Shown: positions 35,312-44,345 of the stretch, piece by piece | Position numbering within the stretch: position 1 is the stretch's first letter | Layout: each line of letters begins with the position of its first letter | From: Caballeronia glathei | GTDB lineage: Bacteria; Pseudomonadota; Gammaproteobacteria; Burkholderiales; Burkholderiaceae | Assembly (NCBI RefSeq): GCF_000698595.1 | Contig: NZ_JFHC01000020.1 | Coordinates: forward strand, 1 to 64,000 | Direction: 5' to 3' | DNA: 64,000 bases | The notes under the pieces: model-generated | Seen by the model: only the letters and a program-made list of their open reading frames with translations | Database searches by the model: none | Told to the model about the DNA's origin: nothing | Program-made: the position numbers and the translations under genes

Positions 35312-36823
35312 ATGGATGCAGTGAACCAGCAGAATCTCGATGCCCAGCTGTTCATCGACGGGCAGTTCGTCGATGCCGCCTCGGGCGCGACGATGGACAT
35401 CGTCAACCCGGCGACGGGCACGGTGATCGGCAGTCTCGCGGCGGCGTCGGAAGCGGACGTCGACCGCGCGGTGAACGCGGCGCACCGCGCGTTCGAAGGC
35501 GGCGCGTGGCGCGATTTGCCGATCCAGCAGCGCGCCCGCGTGCTCAATCGCTTCGCCGACCTGTTCGAAGCGGACCTCGAAAACTTCTTCAGGCTGGAGA
35601 CGCTGAACAACGGTCGGCCGCTCGTCGAAACGCGCGCGCAGGTGTCGCGCCTGCCGCAGTTCTACCGCTATTTCGCGGCGCTTGCGCTCACGCGCCGCAG
35701 CGACGTGATTCCCGTCGAAGGCCCGTATCTTTGCTACACGCAGCGCGTGCCGCTCGGCGTCATCGCGCTGATGACGTCGTTCAACCATCCGCTGATGATC
35801 CTCTCGAAGAGCCTCGCCCCGGCGCTCGCGACCGGCAACAGCGTCGTCATCAAGGCCTCCGAGCAGACGCCGCTCACGACCGTGCGGCTCGTGCGCCTTC
35901 TCAAGGAGGCGGGCGTGCCGGATGGCGTCGTCAACGTGGTGAACGGCGAAGGCAAGGAAGCCGGCGCGTCGCTCGCAAGGCATCCGCTCGTCAAGAAAGT
36001 GGTGTTCACGGGCGGCACCGATGTCGGCCGCTCGATCGGCGAGGCGGCCGCGCGCAACTTCGCGTTGACCACGCTCGAACTGGGCGGCAAGGGCGCGGTG
36101 ATCCTCTTCGACGACATGGACATCGATCGCGCCGTCAATGGTGCGGCGTTCGCGGCGTTCATCGGGGCGGGGCAGACGTGCGTGTGCGGCGCGCGGCTGC
36201 TCGTGCACGAGAAGATTTACGACGCGTTTCTCGCGAAGTTCCGCGCGAAGGTGGCGTCGATCCGCGTGGGCGATCCCGCCGATGCGAACACGCAGCTCGG
36301 GCCGGTGATTTCAGAGCGCTCGCGGCGCCGCATCCTGGCGATGCTCGATCGCGGCGTCAACGACGGCGCCAAGGTGTTGACGGGCGGCAAGATTCCCGCG
36401 CATCTGAGCGAGGGCTTCTTCATCGAGCCGACGGCGTTCTACGACGTCGATCCGAAATCCGAACTGGGTCAGGAAGAAGTCTTCGGCCCGGTCACGGTGA
36501 TCATGCCGTTCAAGGACGAAGCCGACGCGCTGCGCATCGCGAACGACACGAAGTTCGGGCTCGCCGCATCGGTATGGACGAACGACGTGGCGCGCGCGCA
36601 TCGCGTGGCGAGCAAGCTCGTGTTCGGCATGGTGTGGATCAACGACCACCACCGGCTCGACCCGGCGTCGCCGTGGGGCGGCTTCAAGCAGAGCGGCACG
36701 GGCCGCGAGACGGGCATCGAATCGTTCGACCAGTTCAGCGAACCGCGCGCCGTCACGGTCAACACGAGCGGCACGACGGTCGACTGGTACGCCGACGACG
36801 GTCAGCTCAAACGCCTCAACTGA
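35312..36823 (+). CDS. Aldehyde dehydrogenase family protein
   Basis: A 503-aa NAD(P)-dependent ALDH with E256 (L-E-L-G-G-K-G) and nucleophile C290 (G-Q-T-C-V-C). ATG 35312 lies 16 bases after the MFS stop. The G-R-P-L-V-E-T-R and N-D-H-H-R-L-D-P-A-S-P-W-G-G-F-K-Q-S-G segments place it in a broad betaine/hydroxymuconic-type class; the substrate is not readable. Last gene of the GntR-linked operon. Confidence 0.9.
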   Translation: MDAVNQQNLDAQLFIDGQFVDAASGATMDIVNPATGTVIGSLAAASEADVDRAVNAAHRAFEGGAWRDLPIQQRARVLNRFADLFEADLENFFRLETLNNGRPLVETRAQVSRLPQFYRYFAALALTRRSDVIPVEGPYLCYTQRVPLGVIALMTSFNHPLMILSKSLAPALATGNSVVIKASEQTPLTTVRLVRLLKEAGVPDGVVNVVNGEGKEAGASLARHPLVKKVVFTGGTDVGRSIGEAAARNFALTTLELGGKGAVILFDDMDIDRAVNGAAFAAFIGAGQTCVCGARLLVHEKIYDAFLAKFRAKVASIRVGDPADANTQLGPVISERSRRRILAMLDRGVNDGAKVLTGGKIPAHLSEGFFIEPTAFYDVDPKSELGQEEVFGPVTVIMPFKDEADALRIANDTKFGLAASVWTNDVARAHRVASKLVFGMVWINDHHRLDPASPWGGFKQSGTGRETGIESFDQFSEPRAVTVNTSGTTVDWYADDGQLKRLN

Positions 36824-36888
36824 TTGGCCCCGCAAGGCGCGCAAGGCAGGCCGCCTTGCGCGTTCGCATGAGATGGCCGCGGGCCGCG

Positions 36889-37722
36889 TCAGCCGCCCGC
36901 GCCATGACCGTGAAAGCGCGCGAGGAACTGCTGCGCGCGGGCGGACTGGGGCGAGCCGAAGAACTGTTCCGGCGGCGCCGCTTCAACGACCTGTCCGCCA
37001 TCCATGAACACGATCCGGCTCGCCACCTGCCGGGCGAATTCCATCTCGTGGGTCACGATGACCATTGTCGCGCCCTCGTTCGCGAGCGACTTCATCACGC
37101 TCAGCACCTCACCCACGAGCATCGGGTCGAGCGCGCTCGTCGGTTCGTCGAACAGCAGCACGTCGGGCTTCATCGCGAGCGCGCGGGCGATGCCGACGCG
37201 CTGCTTCTGCCCGCCCGAGAGCCGCGACGGAAACTGATCGTGCTTGTCCGCAAGACCCACGCGCGCGAGCAACGCCTCCGCCTCCTGCCTCACGGTCGCA
37301 CGATCGCGCTTCAGCACATGCAGCGGCGCCTCCATCACGTTCTCGATCACGCTCAGGTGCGGCCACAGCGCGAAGTGCTGAAACACCATGCCGATGCGCG
37401 CCCTCATCGAGGCCAGGTCGGCGTCGCTCATCCGGATGCTCGTGTTGTCGCGCACGCCCATCCGGCGGCCGGACACGTGGACGCTGCCCGCGTCCGGCGT
37501 TTCCAGCCAGTTGATACAGCGCAGCAGGGTCGACTTGCCGCAGCCTGACGGTCCGAGCAGGCAGACGGTCTCGCCCTTCGCGACCTGAAGCGACACATCG
37601 CGCAGCACGTGGTTCGTGCCGAACGACTTCGAGATGCCGTTCAGCATCAGGACGTTGGGCGCGGCTGCCGCCGTTGCGGCCGACGCAGCGTGTGCGGCGG
37701 AAGACATAGAGAGTGAATTCAC
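36889..37722 (-). CDS. Amino-acid ABC transporter ATP-binding protein
   Basis: A 277-aa ATPase of the polar amino acid (HisP/GlnQ) family. Walker A G-P-S-G-C-G-K-S-T, Q-loop V-F-Q-H-F-A-L-W-P, signature L-S-G-G-Q-K-Q-R and Walker B L-L-F-D-E-P-T-S-A-L-D-P are intact. GTG 37722 overlaps the permease stop (GTGA), favouring it over ATG 37707. The alanine-rich N-terminal extension is unusual. Last gene of the four-gene transporter operon. Confidence 0.92.
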   Translation of the reverse strand: MNSLSMSSAAHAASAATAAAAPNVLMLNGISKSFGTNHVLRDVSLQVAKGETVCLLGPSGCGKSTLLRCINWLETPDAGSVHVSGRRMGVRDNTSIRMSDADLASMRARIGMVFQHFALWPHLSVIENVMEAPLHVLKRDRATVRQEAEALLARVGLADKHDQFPSRLSGGQKQRVGIARALAMKPDVLLFDEPTSALDPMLVGEVLSVMKSLANEGATMVIVTHEMEFARQVASRIVFMDGGQVVEAAPPEQFFGSPQSARAQQFLARFHGHGAGG

Positions 37723-38378
37723 GCGCGGCGTTCCTCGGCGATTTTGTTCAGCACGCCGGTGCCGGCCTCGATGGCGAGACAGATGCACCAGTAGAGCAGC
37801 ACTGCCGTGACGAAGGCAGCGAACGGTATGAAGTAGGTGGCCTGGATGCCCGTCATCTCGTGAGTCAGCTCGCTGACGGCGATCACGGTCAGGAACGCGC
37901 TGTCCTTGACGATCTGGATCATCTGGTTGCCGATCATGGGCATTGCGCGCAGCAGGATCGGCGGCAGGATGATGCGCCGAAGGAGCGTGAGGCCGCGAAA
38001 GCCGAACGCCTTGCCGGACTCGATCATCGTGACGGGCAGTTCCTGCCACGCGCCGCGCAGCAGTTCGCCCATGTACGCGGTGTTGTAGAGAATCAGCGCG
38101 AGCGCGCCCGCCGCCCAGTTCGACATGCTGATACCGAACGTCGGCAAGCCGAAGTAGATCAGGTAGACGAACAGGAGAAACGGCGCGCAGCGCATCGCAT
38201 CCACGTAGGCGGACGCGGCCCGGGCAACGAGCTTGTGTCTCGACATCAGGAGCGGCGTGAGGAGCGCGCCCAGCACGAGCGACGCGACGCCCGCGACGAC
38301 GAGCAGGATCACCGTGTTCAGGAGCCCGGCGAAGACGACGTCGCGCTGGCTCCAGATGGTCGCAAAATCATGCATCAT
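37719..38378 (-). CDS. Amino-acid ABC transporter permease (HisM type)
   Basis: A 219-aa inner-membrane permease with about five helices and the EAA loop G-K-A-F-G-F-R-G-L-T-L-L-R-R-I-I-L-P. It overlaps both neighbours by four bases (ATGA at 38375-38378; GTGA at 37719-37722). It pairs with the following permease as a heterodimer. Confidence 0.92.
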   Translation of the reverse strand: MMHDFATIWSQRDVVFAGLLNTVILLVVAGVASLVLGALLTPLLMSRHKLVARAASAYVDAMRCAPFLLFVYLIYFGLPTFGISMSNWAAGALALILYNTAYMGELLRGAWQELPVTMIESGKAFGFRGLTLLRRIILPPILLRAMPMIGNQMIQIVKDSAFLTVIAVSELTHEMTGIQATYFIPFAAFVTAVLLYWCICLAIEAGTGVLNKIAEERRA

Positions 38379-39019
38379 GCGATTCCCCCGTGCCGCAGGC
38401 GCACTTCGATCATGCGCTGCAGGCGGATGAGCACGAAGACGATCAGCCCGTACAGCACCAGCGCGAAGATGAACGGCGGCAGCGGCTCATACGTGTTCGA
38501 GCCCACGCGCAGCGCGGCGCGCGTGATCTCGACAATGCCGATCACCGCAACCGCGGGCGTCGACTTGATTTGCAGCGTCATTTCGTTGACGAGGCCGGGC
38601 AGACTCGCACGCCATACCTGCGGCAGCACGATGCGGCGCATGCGGGTCGCGCGCGGCATCGCAAACGAGAGCGCCGCGTCATACTGGTCGCGCGGGAACT
38701 CGACGAGCGCGCTGCGCCAGATCTCGCAATTGAACGCGGACGTGCTGACGGTCAGCGCCACGATTGCCGCGGGCACCGGATCGAGCGAGATGCCGAATTG
38801 CGGAAGCGCGAAGAAGATGAGCAGCGTCAGCGTGACGGTCGGGCACGACCTGACGATGCTCACGTACGAATAGACGATGCCGTTGAGCCCGGGAACCCGG
38901 GCCCAGCGGATGAGCGCCAGCGCGAGCCCGAGCGGAACACCCAGCACGATGCTCGCGAGCGACAGCGAAATCGTCGCGAGCGCGCCCTGGGTGATGCTCC
39001 AGTAATCGAAAGCGGTCAT
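38375..39019 (-). CDS. Amino-acid ABC transporter permease (HisQ type)
   Basis: A 214-aa inner-membrane permease of the same family, with T-I-S-L-S-L-A-S-I-V-L-G in helix 1 and the EAA-loop segment F-A-M-P-R-A-T-R-M-R-R-I-V-L-P. ATG 39019 is 22 bases after the binding-protein stop. Confidence 0.92.
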   Translation of the reverse strand: MTAFDYWSITQGALATISLSLASIVLGVPLGLALALIRWARVPGLNGIVYSYVSIVRSCPTVTLTLLIFFALPQFGISLDPVPAAIVALTVSTSAFNCEIWRSALVEFPRDQYDAALSFAMPRATRMRRIVLPQVWRASLPGLVNEMTLQIKSTPAVAVIGIVEITRAALRVGSNTYEPLPPFIFALVLYGLIVFVLIRLQRMIEVRLRHGGIA

Positions 39020-39041
39020 CTGTCGGACCCGGCGGCGCGCT

Positions 39042-39914
39042 TCAGTTGACCGACTGCGGCATGGATTCGAAGCTCGCGCCGAACCACTTCTTCTGCATCT
39101 GGTACATCTCTCCGCTCTTGCGCAGGTCGAGCAGCGCGCCATTGATCATTTCGAGCGCGGCCGAGTTGCCCTTCTTCACGGCCCACGCGATGTACACCGG
39201 GTTGCCGATCTTCTGGCCGAGCACGAAGGTATCAGGGCGCGTCTTGATGAGCGAGTTCAGGTTGATCTGCGTGTTCGCGACCGCGTCGAGGCGACCGAGT
39301 GCGAGGTCCTGATACGTCTCCGGATACGACTGATATTCGACGATCTGCTTGATGCCCTTGCCGCCATTCTTCTTCTTCAGTTCCTCGTCGAAGGCCTTGA
39401 GGTCGGAGAGCATCGCGCTGCCGGTCTGCGCGCCGACCACCTTGCCGGCGAGATCGTCCGCCGACTTGATGCTGGAACCCTTCTTGACCGCGTAGTACGT
39501 CGTCGATTCCGACAGCGGCGACGTGAAGTCGAACGTACCCTTGCGCTCCGGCGTGACGAGCACGGCGGTCACGGCCATGTCGTACTTGCCCGTCGTCACG
39601 CCCGGCAGGATGCCGGACCACGGCATGATCTGCTGGCGCACCTCGACCGGCAGCTTCTTTTTCACGAGCGCGAGCATTTCGTTGTCGTACCCGGTGGGCT
39701 TGCCGTTGTCGACGAACTCGAAGGGCTTGAAGTCGTCCTCGGTCGCCACCGACAGATAGCCGCGCGCCTTGATCTCCTCCGCCGTCGCCGCATGCGCCGC
39801 CTGCACGATGCCGAGCGCCGCGACCGCGGCGAACAACGCCGACTGCGCCGCGCGCCGCAAGCCGTCGCGCTTCTTGATCTGGAGTGCGGTGAACCAGGTA
39901 TGACGAGACGACAT
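39042..39914 (-). CDS. ABC transporter substrate-binding protein (family 3)
   Basis: A 290-aa periplasmic binding protein. A signal peptide (positive start, hydrophobic about residues 24-42, A-A-H-A) precedes G-Y-L-S-V-A-T-E-D-D-F-K-P-F-E-F and the ligand segments M-A-V-T-A-V-L-V-T-P-E-R. AGGGGAA lies before ATG 39914. It heads the transporter operon and diverges from the DUF1989/MarR genes, suggesting that the cargo is the nitrogen compound handled by the adjacent catabolic genes. Confidence 0.9.
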   Translation of the reverse strand: MSSRHTWFTALQIKKRDGLRRAAQSALFAAVAALGIVQAAHAATAEEIKARGYLSVATEDDFKPFEFVDNGKPTGYDNEMLALVKKKLPVEVRQQIMPWSGILPGVTTGKYDMAVTAVLVTPERKGTFDFTSPLSESTTYYAVKKGSSIKSADDLAGKVVGAQTGSAMLSDLKAFDEELKKKNGGKGIKQIVEYQSYPETYQDLALGRLDAVANTQINLNSLIKTRPDTFVLGQKIGNPVYIAWAVKKGNSAALEMINGALLDLRKSGEMYQMQKKWFGASFESMPQSVN

Positions 39915-40352
39915 GGAATTCCCCTTTGTGTTGAGGCCATCGTCGTGCGCGTTCAGGCGCACTGCTTTGGCCGGATCGATGTTTGCTGCCTGCGGCAAGA
40001 CGGTTTGTATGCACACTTACGAGTTGGCCGATTAATGCAAGTGGCATGCCAACGAACGGGGCATTCCCGTAGGACGCGGCACGGGTGCGCCGTGCGCGGA
40101 TCGACATCGCCCGGGCCACGCGCCGACGCACCAAAGCATCACGGAAACTGCACAAAATAGCGTGATTCCTGCACTCGTTTGGTTCGGCGGCAGGCGCGAA
40201 AGATGCAGCGCGAATGCGTGTTGATGCGCGCCAAAAAAGGCGCGCATATCGCAGTGCCCGGACGCGTTTCTTCCTGATACGATGTGTGCTGACAATCATC
40301 CAGAATCATCGACAATCACGCGGCAATCAAGCGGCAATCAGGAAACCGGACC
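39915..40352. promoter_or_regulatory. Divergent promoter region with helically phased AATCA repeats
   Basis: About 440 bases without a gene between the transporter operon and DUF1989. Just before DUF1989 the word AATCA recurs at 40294, 40304, 40314, 40325 and 40336, that is every 10-11 bases, preceded by C or G and all in the same orientation. One-turn phasing of direct repeats suggests cooperative binding by a regulator on one face of the helix. Confidence 0.6.
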
Positions 40353-41012
40353 ATGATCGAAAGCGGACAACTCACCCTCGGCGACGAGCCATCATTTCGT
40401 GAAGTGATCGAGCCGGGCGGGCGCTGGTCGCGCCGGCTGGAGACGGGCGAGCGCTTGCGCATCGTCGATCTCGAAGGGCAGCAGGCGGTCGATTTCCTTT
40501 GCTATTCCGCGGAACTGCCGCTCGACCGGCTCAACGTTCCGAACACGGTGAAGCTGAATCGCTCGCTGTATGTGTCGAAGGGCAGCACGATCTATTCGGA
40601 CCGCGCGCGCAGGATGTTCTCGGTGCTCGAAGACACGTGCGGCTTTCATGACACGCTCGCCGGCTGTTGCAGCAACGAGATGGATCTGCTGCGCTATGGG
40701 GTCGTCAAAACGTTGAGCTGCCGTAGCAACTTCGTCGCCGAGCTGGCGAAGTGGTCGATGGCACCGTCCGAGATCGTGTCGAACATCAACTTCTTCATGC
40801 GCGTCTCGTTCGACGACGCGGGGCGCGTCGAGATTGCGCCGGGCCAGTCGAAAGCGGGCGACTACGTCGTGCTGCAGGCGGAAATGCCGGTGATCGCGGT
40901 GTTGTCGAACTGTCCGCAGCAGAACAATCCGTCATCGGGATTCAAGCCCACGCCGGTCGAGGTCGCGATCTGGCGCGCGCCCGGCGACACGACACGCGAA
41001 GCGGCGGCATGA
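40353..41012 (+). CDS. DUF1989 (urea carboxylase-associated) family protein
   Basis: A 219-aa protein of the DUF1989 family: E-P-G-G-R-W-S-R, L-R-I-V-D-L-E-G-Q-Q-A-V-D-F-L-C-Y, a G-C-C-S-N-E-M-D segment and N-C-P-Q-Q-N-N-P near the end are characteristic. Members occur next to urea/guanidine carboxylases and some act on aminomethyl or ureido groups; no enzymatic role is certain. Its stop overlaps the MarR start (ATGA). Confidence 0.88.
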   Translation: MIESGQLTLGDEPSFREVIEPGGRWSRRLETGERLRIVDLEGQQAVDFLCYSAELPLDRLNVPNTVKLNRSLYVSKGSTIYSDRARRMFSVLEDTCGFHDTLAGCCSNEMDLLRYGVVKTLSCRSNFVAELAKWSMAPSEIVSNINFFMRVSFDDAGRVEIAPGQSKAGDYVVLQAEMPVIAVLSNCPQQNNPSSGFKPTPVEVAIWRAPGDTTREAAA

Positions 41013-41569
41013 CGACCAGAGCGCGAGGCAGGACCCAATCCGGGGCCGCAGCCGACGCCGATGCGGGCGAGGCTTCGCAGTGGCGCCACACGGCGCTCGA
41101 CGCGCGTCCCGGCTTCCTCATCCGCCGGCTGCATCAGATTCACGTCGCGCTGTTCGTCGAGGAATGCGCGCCGGAAGGAATCACGCCGGTGCAGTACAGC
41201 ATCCTGACGGCGCTTGAGCAGATGGGGCCGTCGGAGCAGATCGCGCTTTCGCGCGCGGTCGGCCTCGACCGTGCGAATACCGCCGACGTGATCGGCCGGC
41301 TGGTCGAACGGCGGTTCATTCAGCGTCGCGGCTCGCGCACGGACAAGCGCAAGAAGGTCGCGGAACTCACAGACGTGGGGCGCGCGCTGCTCGGGCGGCT
41401 CGAAACCGGTGTCGCGAGGGCGCACGAACGCACGCTCGCCGCGCTCCCGCCTGCGGACCGCAAGCAGTTCATGGCGTATCTGCTGACCCTCGTCGAAACG
41501 AACAACGAACTGAGCCGTACGCCCGTGATGCGCGAGGGCAAGAGGAAGGCGGGCGGCGACGAATCGTAG
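41009..41569 (+). CDS. MarR family regulator (copy 1)
   Basis: A 186-aa winged-helix regulator. The R-P-G-F-L-I-R-R-L-H-Q-I-H-V-A-L-F segment, I-T-P-V-Q-Y-S-I-L-T-A-L and the wing D-K-R-K-K-V-A-E-L-T are clear. It is a paralogue of the MarR gene at 50447: the same N-terminal block and the same ending (R-A-H-E-R-T, V-E-x-N-N-E/D). Co-translated with DUF1989. The two MarR genes bracket the minus-strand catabolic operon. Confidence 0.92.
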   Translation: MTTRARGRTQSGAAADADAGEASQWRHTALDARPGFLIRRLHQIHVALFVEECAPEGITPVQYSILTALEQMGPSEQIALSRAVGLDRANTADVIGRLVERRFIQRRGSRTDKRKKVAELTDVGRALLGRLETGVARAHERTLAALPPADRKQFMAYLLTLVETNNELSRTPVMREGKRKAGGDES

Positions 41570-41570
41570 C

Positions 41571-42782
41571 TTACGCGGCGAGCATGGCATGCACGGCGCG
41601 CGCGATCGAGAGCACGCCTTCGTCAGCGCCGCGCGCGCCCATGACCGACAAGCCGAGCGGCGCGCCTTCGAACGTCGTCCACGGCATGTTCACTTGCGGC
41701 AGGCCTGCGAGCCCGGCCATGCACAGCATCTGTTGCGAACGCGCGCGCACCTCGTCGACCGTTTCGCGCGATGCGTCGAGACGCGGCGCGATCCACGGCA
41801 AGGTAGGCATGAGGACGTACGTGTCTGGCCGGTCGAAGACGCGGGCAAGCTCGCGCACCGCTTCCACGCGCACGCGTTGCGCCGCGTGCACGTCCGCCGC
41901 GGTGACCCGCACCGCCGCTTCCATGCGGGCGCGCACGTCGGCGCCGAAGCTCCCGATGTGATCGAGGGCCCAGCGGCCGTGCTGCTGCGCGACTTCGGCG
42001 GCCTGGAGCACGCGAAACGCCTGCGCCCATGCGTCCGGACGCAGTCCGGCGGGCAGGAGCTTCAAGGCGAATCCGTCCGACAGCGCTTCTATCGTCCGGC
42101 CAAACGCCGTGTTCACGGCTTCATGCAGCAGCGGCAGGACGACCTCGGGCACGTAGAGCTGCGCGTCGGTGCTCACCGGCTGCGGAGTGCTGTGCGCGAG
42201 CACGCTGAAGACATCGGCGAGCAGCGCGCCGTCGCGCGCGAACCAGCCGACGGTGTCGAAGCTGTGCGCAAGCGTCACGCAGCCGTTCGGGGCGATGCGG
42301 CCATGCGTCGGCCGCATGCCCCATATGCCGCAGTAGCTCGCGGGCAGGCGGATCGAGCCGCCGCAGTCGGTGCCGAGGCCGATGTCCGCGTGCCCCGCGG
42401 CGACCGCCACCGCCGACCCCGACGACGACCCGCCCGGCAACCGGCCCGCATCGGCGGGATTGCGCGGCGTGCCGTAGTGCGCGTTGATGCCGGCGAGGCT
42501 GTAGGTGAGTTCATCGGTGACGGTCTTGCCGGCCCATTGTGCGCCATGGTCGAGCAGCAGGCGCACGGCGGGCGCGGTGACCGTCGCGCACGGTTGAAGA
42601 GCGGCCCATTCCGGGTTGCCGCCGCCGGTCGTGAGGCGCTCGATGTCGAACACGTCCTTCACCGCAAGCCGTTGTCCAGCGAGCGTCGCGTAGAGGGGCG
42701 CCACCGGCGCGGGCAGCGCGCCGAAGCCGTCGCGCACGAACGCCCCGTTCAGGCCGGGCTGGAGCAGGTCGTCGCGCGTCAT
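41571..42782 (-). CDS. Amidase (amidase signature family)
   Basis: A 403-aa enzyme with the Ser-cisSer-Lys triad: A-V-K-D-V-F-D (lysine about residue 42), P-G-G-S-S-S-G-S-A-V and T-D-C-G-G-S-I-R-L-P-A-S. It hydrolyses an amide or urea-like bond. Its start overlaps the HpxZ/AtzH-like gene (ATGA). Amidase next to that family recalls atzE-atzH (cyanuric-acid path) and hpxY-hpxZ (oxalurate), but at 403 aa it is shorter than AtzE and no AtzG partner is present. Last gene of the operon. Confidence 0.9.
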   Translation of the reverse strand: MTRDDLLQPGLNGAFVRDGFGALPAPVAPLYATLAGQRLAVKDVFDIERLTTGGGNPEWAALQPCATVTAPAVRLLLDHGAQWAGKTVTDELTYSLAGINAHYGTPRNPADAGRLPGGSSSGSAVAVAAGHADIGLGTDCGGSIRLPASYCGIWGMRPTHGRIAPNGCVTLAHSFDTVGWFARDGALLADVFSVLAHSTPQPVSTDAQLYVPEVVLPLLHEAVNTAFGRTIEALSDGFALKLLPAGLRPDAWAQAFRVLQAAEVAQQHGRWALDHIGSFGADVRARMEAAVRVTAADVHAAQRVRVEAVRELARVFDRPDTYVLMPTLPWIAPRLDASRETVDEVRARSQQMLCMAGLAGLPQVNMPWTTFEGAPLGLSVMGARGADEGVLSIARAVHAMLAA

Positions 42783-43174
42783 TCGTCTCTCCAGCTCACG
42801 TGTGCGGCAACCACGCGCCAGTCCTCGCCTACCTTCACCCAGGTTTGCGACTGGCGTCCGATGCGGGGTTCGCCCTCGCGCCGGAACGTGATGTTCGCGA
42901 CGGCGAATGCGTCTCCGAACGTCGTGATCGACCTGTCGACGATGCTTCGCATGAGGCCCTTGCCGGGGCGCTGCGCGCGGAACTCGCGGATGGCGTCGTA
43001 ACCCTGAAGGTTTTCCGTCGCGCCGTAGCGCAAGGTGTGCGGGCTGTTCCAGAAGAGCGTGTCGAGCATCGCGACGTCGTTGGTCGTGAGCGCGCGTTCG
43101 TACGCATCGAAGGCCGCATCGACGGCGGCAAGGGTGGCGGGATCGTTTATCAGCATGGTGTCTTCATTGCGCAT
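42779..43174 (-). CDS. HpxZ/AtzH-like protein (DUF3225)
   Basis: A 131-aa SnoaL/NTF2-like protein. N-D-V-A-M-L-D-T-L-F-W, T-L-R-Y-G-A-T-E-N-L-Q-G, F-R-R-E-G-E and G-R-Q-S-Q-T-W-V-K-V are the family marks. AtzH removes an amide from 1,3-dicarboxyurea in cyanurate degradation and HpxZ works with oxalurate genes. Start at ATG 43174 (overlapping the preceding stop) or ATG 43156. It supports a ureide-type intermediate in this pathway. Confidence 0.85.
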   Translation of the reverse strand: MRNEDTMLINDPATLAAVDAAFDAYERALTTNDVAMLDTLFWNSPHTLRYGATENLQGYDAIREFRAQRPGKGLMRSIVDRSITTFGDAFAVANITFRREGEPRIGRQSQTWVKVGEDWRVVAAHVSWRDE

Positions 43175-44345
43175 GGAGCGCGGCGTCGAACAGTTCGACA
43201 GGCGCGGCGTACAGGCCGCGGCCAAGGAGGCCTGCGCGGCCATCGGCGCCGATCATGGCGATTGCGGCAAGCGGTGCGATGCGCATCGACGATACCGCAG
43301 CGGCGTCGAGCGCGCAGCGATGGCCGCCGAAAGCCGGATGCGCGCCCGCGAGCAAGGGCGGCTGTTCGCTGCGCCAGGCCGCGGGCAGCCAGCCGGCGAA
43401 TGCCTGCGCGGGCTCGGGCGCAAGAGAGAGCGCTTGCGCGCCGAAGCCGGCTGCGTCGATCACGCCGCTGTCGCCGGTGAGCGGCGCGGCAAGCGTCTGC
43501 GATGCCGCGTCGAGCCGGGGACCGCGAGGCGCGTCGGCGGCAAGCGTCGACCAGCGCGACGGATTGCCCGCAAGCCGGACGCCGACACTGCGGCCGTTGC
43601 CCGCGAGCGCGACGACGAGCGTGCACGCGGGATCGGCGCCGCTGCTCGCGGCGGCGTCCATCATCAGGTGGCACGCGGCCATCCACAGCGTGAGGAAAAA
43701 GAGCGGCGTCTCCCGCAGCATCGTATCGACGGCGGGCTCGCGCATGCGCGGGGCAAGGCGTTCGCGAAGCGCGGCCGTCGCGGCGGTGGTGCGCGCGTGC
43801 AGGTCGTCGCCATCCGCGAGGCCCGCTGCGGCGAGCGCGAGCAGATCGATCGGGCCGCTTTCGAGCGCTTCCGCAAGCGCGGACGCGAGCATCGTGTCAC
43901 GCCATTCGAGCCGCTCGAGCAGCGCATGATTGCGCGTGCCGAAGCGGATCTGCGGACCCGCGCCGCTGCCGAGAAGCGACCACGCGCGATGCGCGGGATC
44001 GTTCGCGTCGCAGACTTCGACGAGCGTCGCCGAAGGCGAGACGACCGCGGCGAGCGGCGTCACGACGCCGAACGACTGCGCGCTCGCGAGCCGCACGCCG
44101 CCGCTCGCGATGAGCCGCACGGCCTCCGCTTCGGTGGGCGCCCAGTCCTCGTGCAGACAGCACATGACCGCCGAGGACAGCACGGGCGCCGGCGGATCGC
44201 GCGGATCGTCGTACGGCGGCCCCGCGTGCAGCAGCGTGAAGTCGGGCAGGCCGACGGCGTCGCGCGCCGCCGCCACCGCGCGCCATTGCGGCCGCACGGC
44301 GTAGATCCGCGCGAGCGCCGCGCTATTGGCGGCCTGCGTGCTCAT
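43164..44345 (-). CDS. DUF1116 family protein
   Basis: A 393-aa protein with the DUF1116 pattern: L-L-H-A-G-P-P, D-W-A-P-T-E-A-E-A, V-V-S-P-S-A-T, G-P-I-D-L-L-A-L-A and a G-D-D-L-H-A-R-T region. E. coli YlbE/AllG of this family lies in the allantoin cluster with FdrA/AllF and AllH and is connected with oxamate carbamoyl transfer. Those partners are absent here. It overlaps CoxG (ATGA) and the HpxZ-like gene, so it belongs to the same pathway. Carbamoyl transfer is inference. Confidence 0.82.
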   Translation of the reverse strand: MSTQAANSAALARIYAVRPQWRAVAAARDAVGLPDFTLLHAGPPYDDPRDPPAPVLSSAVMCCLHEDWAPTEAEAVRLIASGGVRLASAQSFGVVTPLAAVVSPSATLVEVCDANDPAHRAWSLLGSGAGPQIRFGTRNHALLERLEWRDTMLASALAEALESGPIDLLALAAAGLADGDDLHARTTAATAALRERLAPRMREPAVDTMLRETPLFFLTLWMAACHLMMDAAASSGADPACTLVVALAGNGRSVGVRLAGNPSRWSTLAADAPRGPRLDAASQTLAAPLTGDSGVIDAAGFGAQALSLAPEPAQAFAGWLPAAWRSEQPPLLAGAHPAFGGHRCALDAAAVSSMRIAPLAAIAMIGADGRAGLLGRGLYAAPVELFDAALHAQ

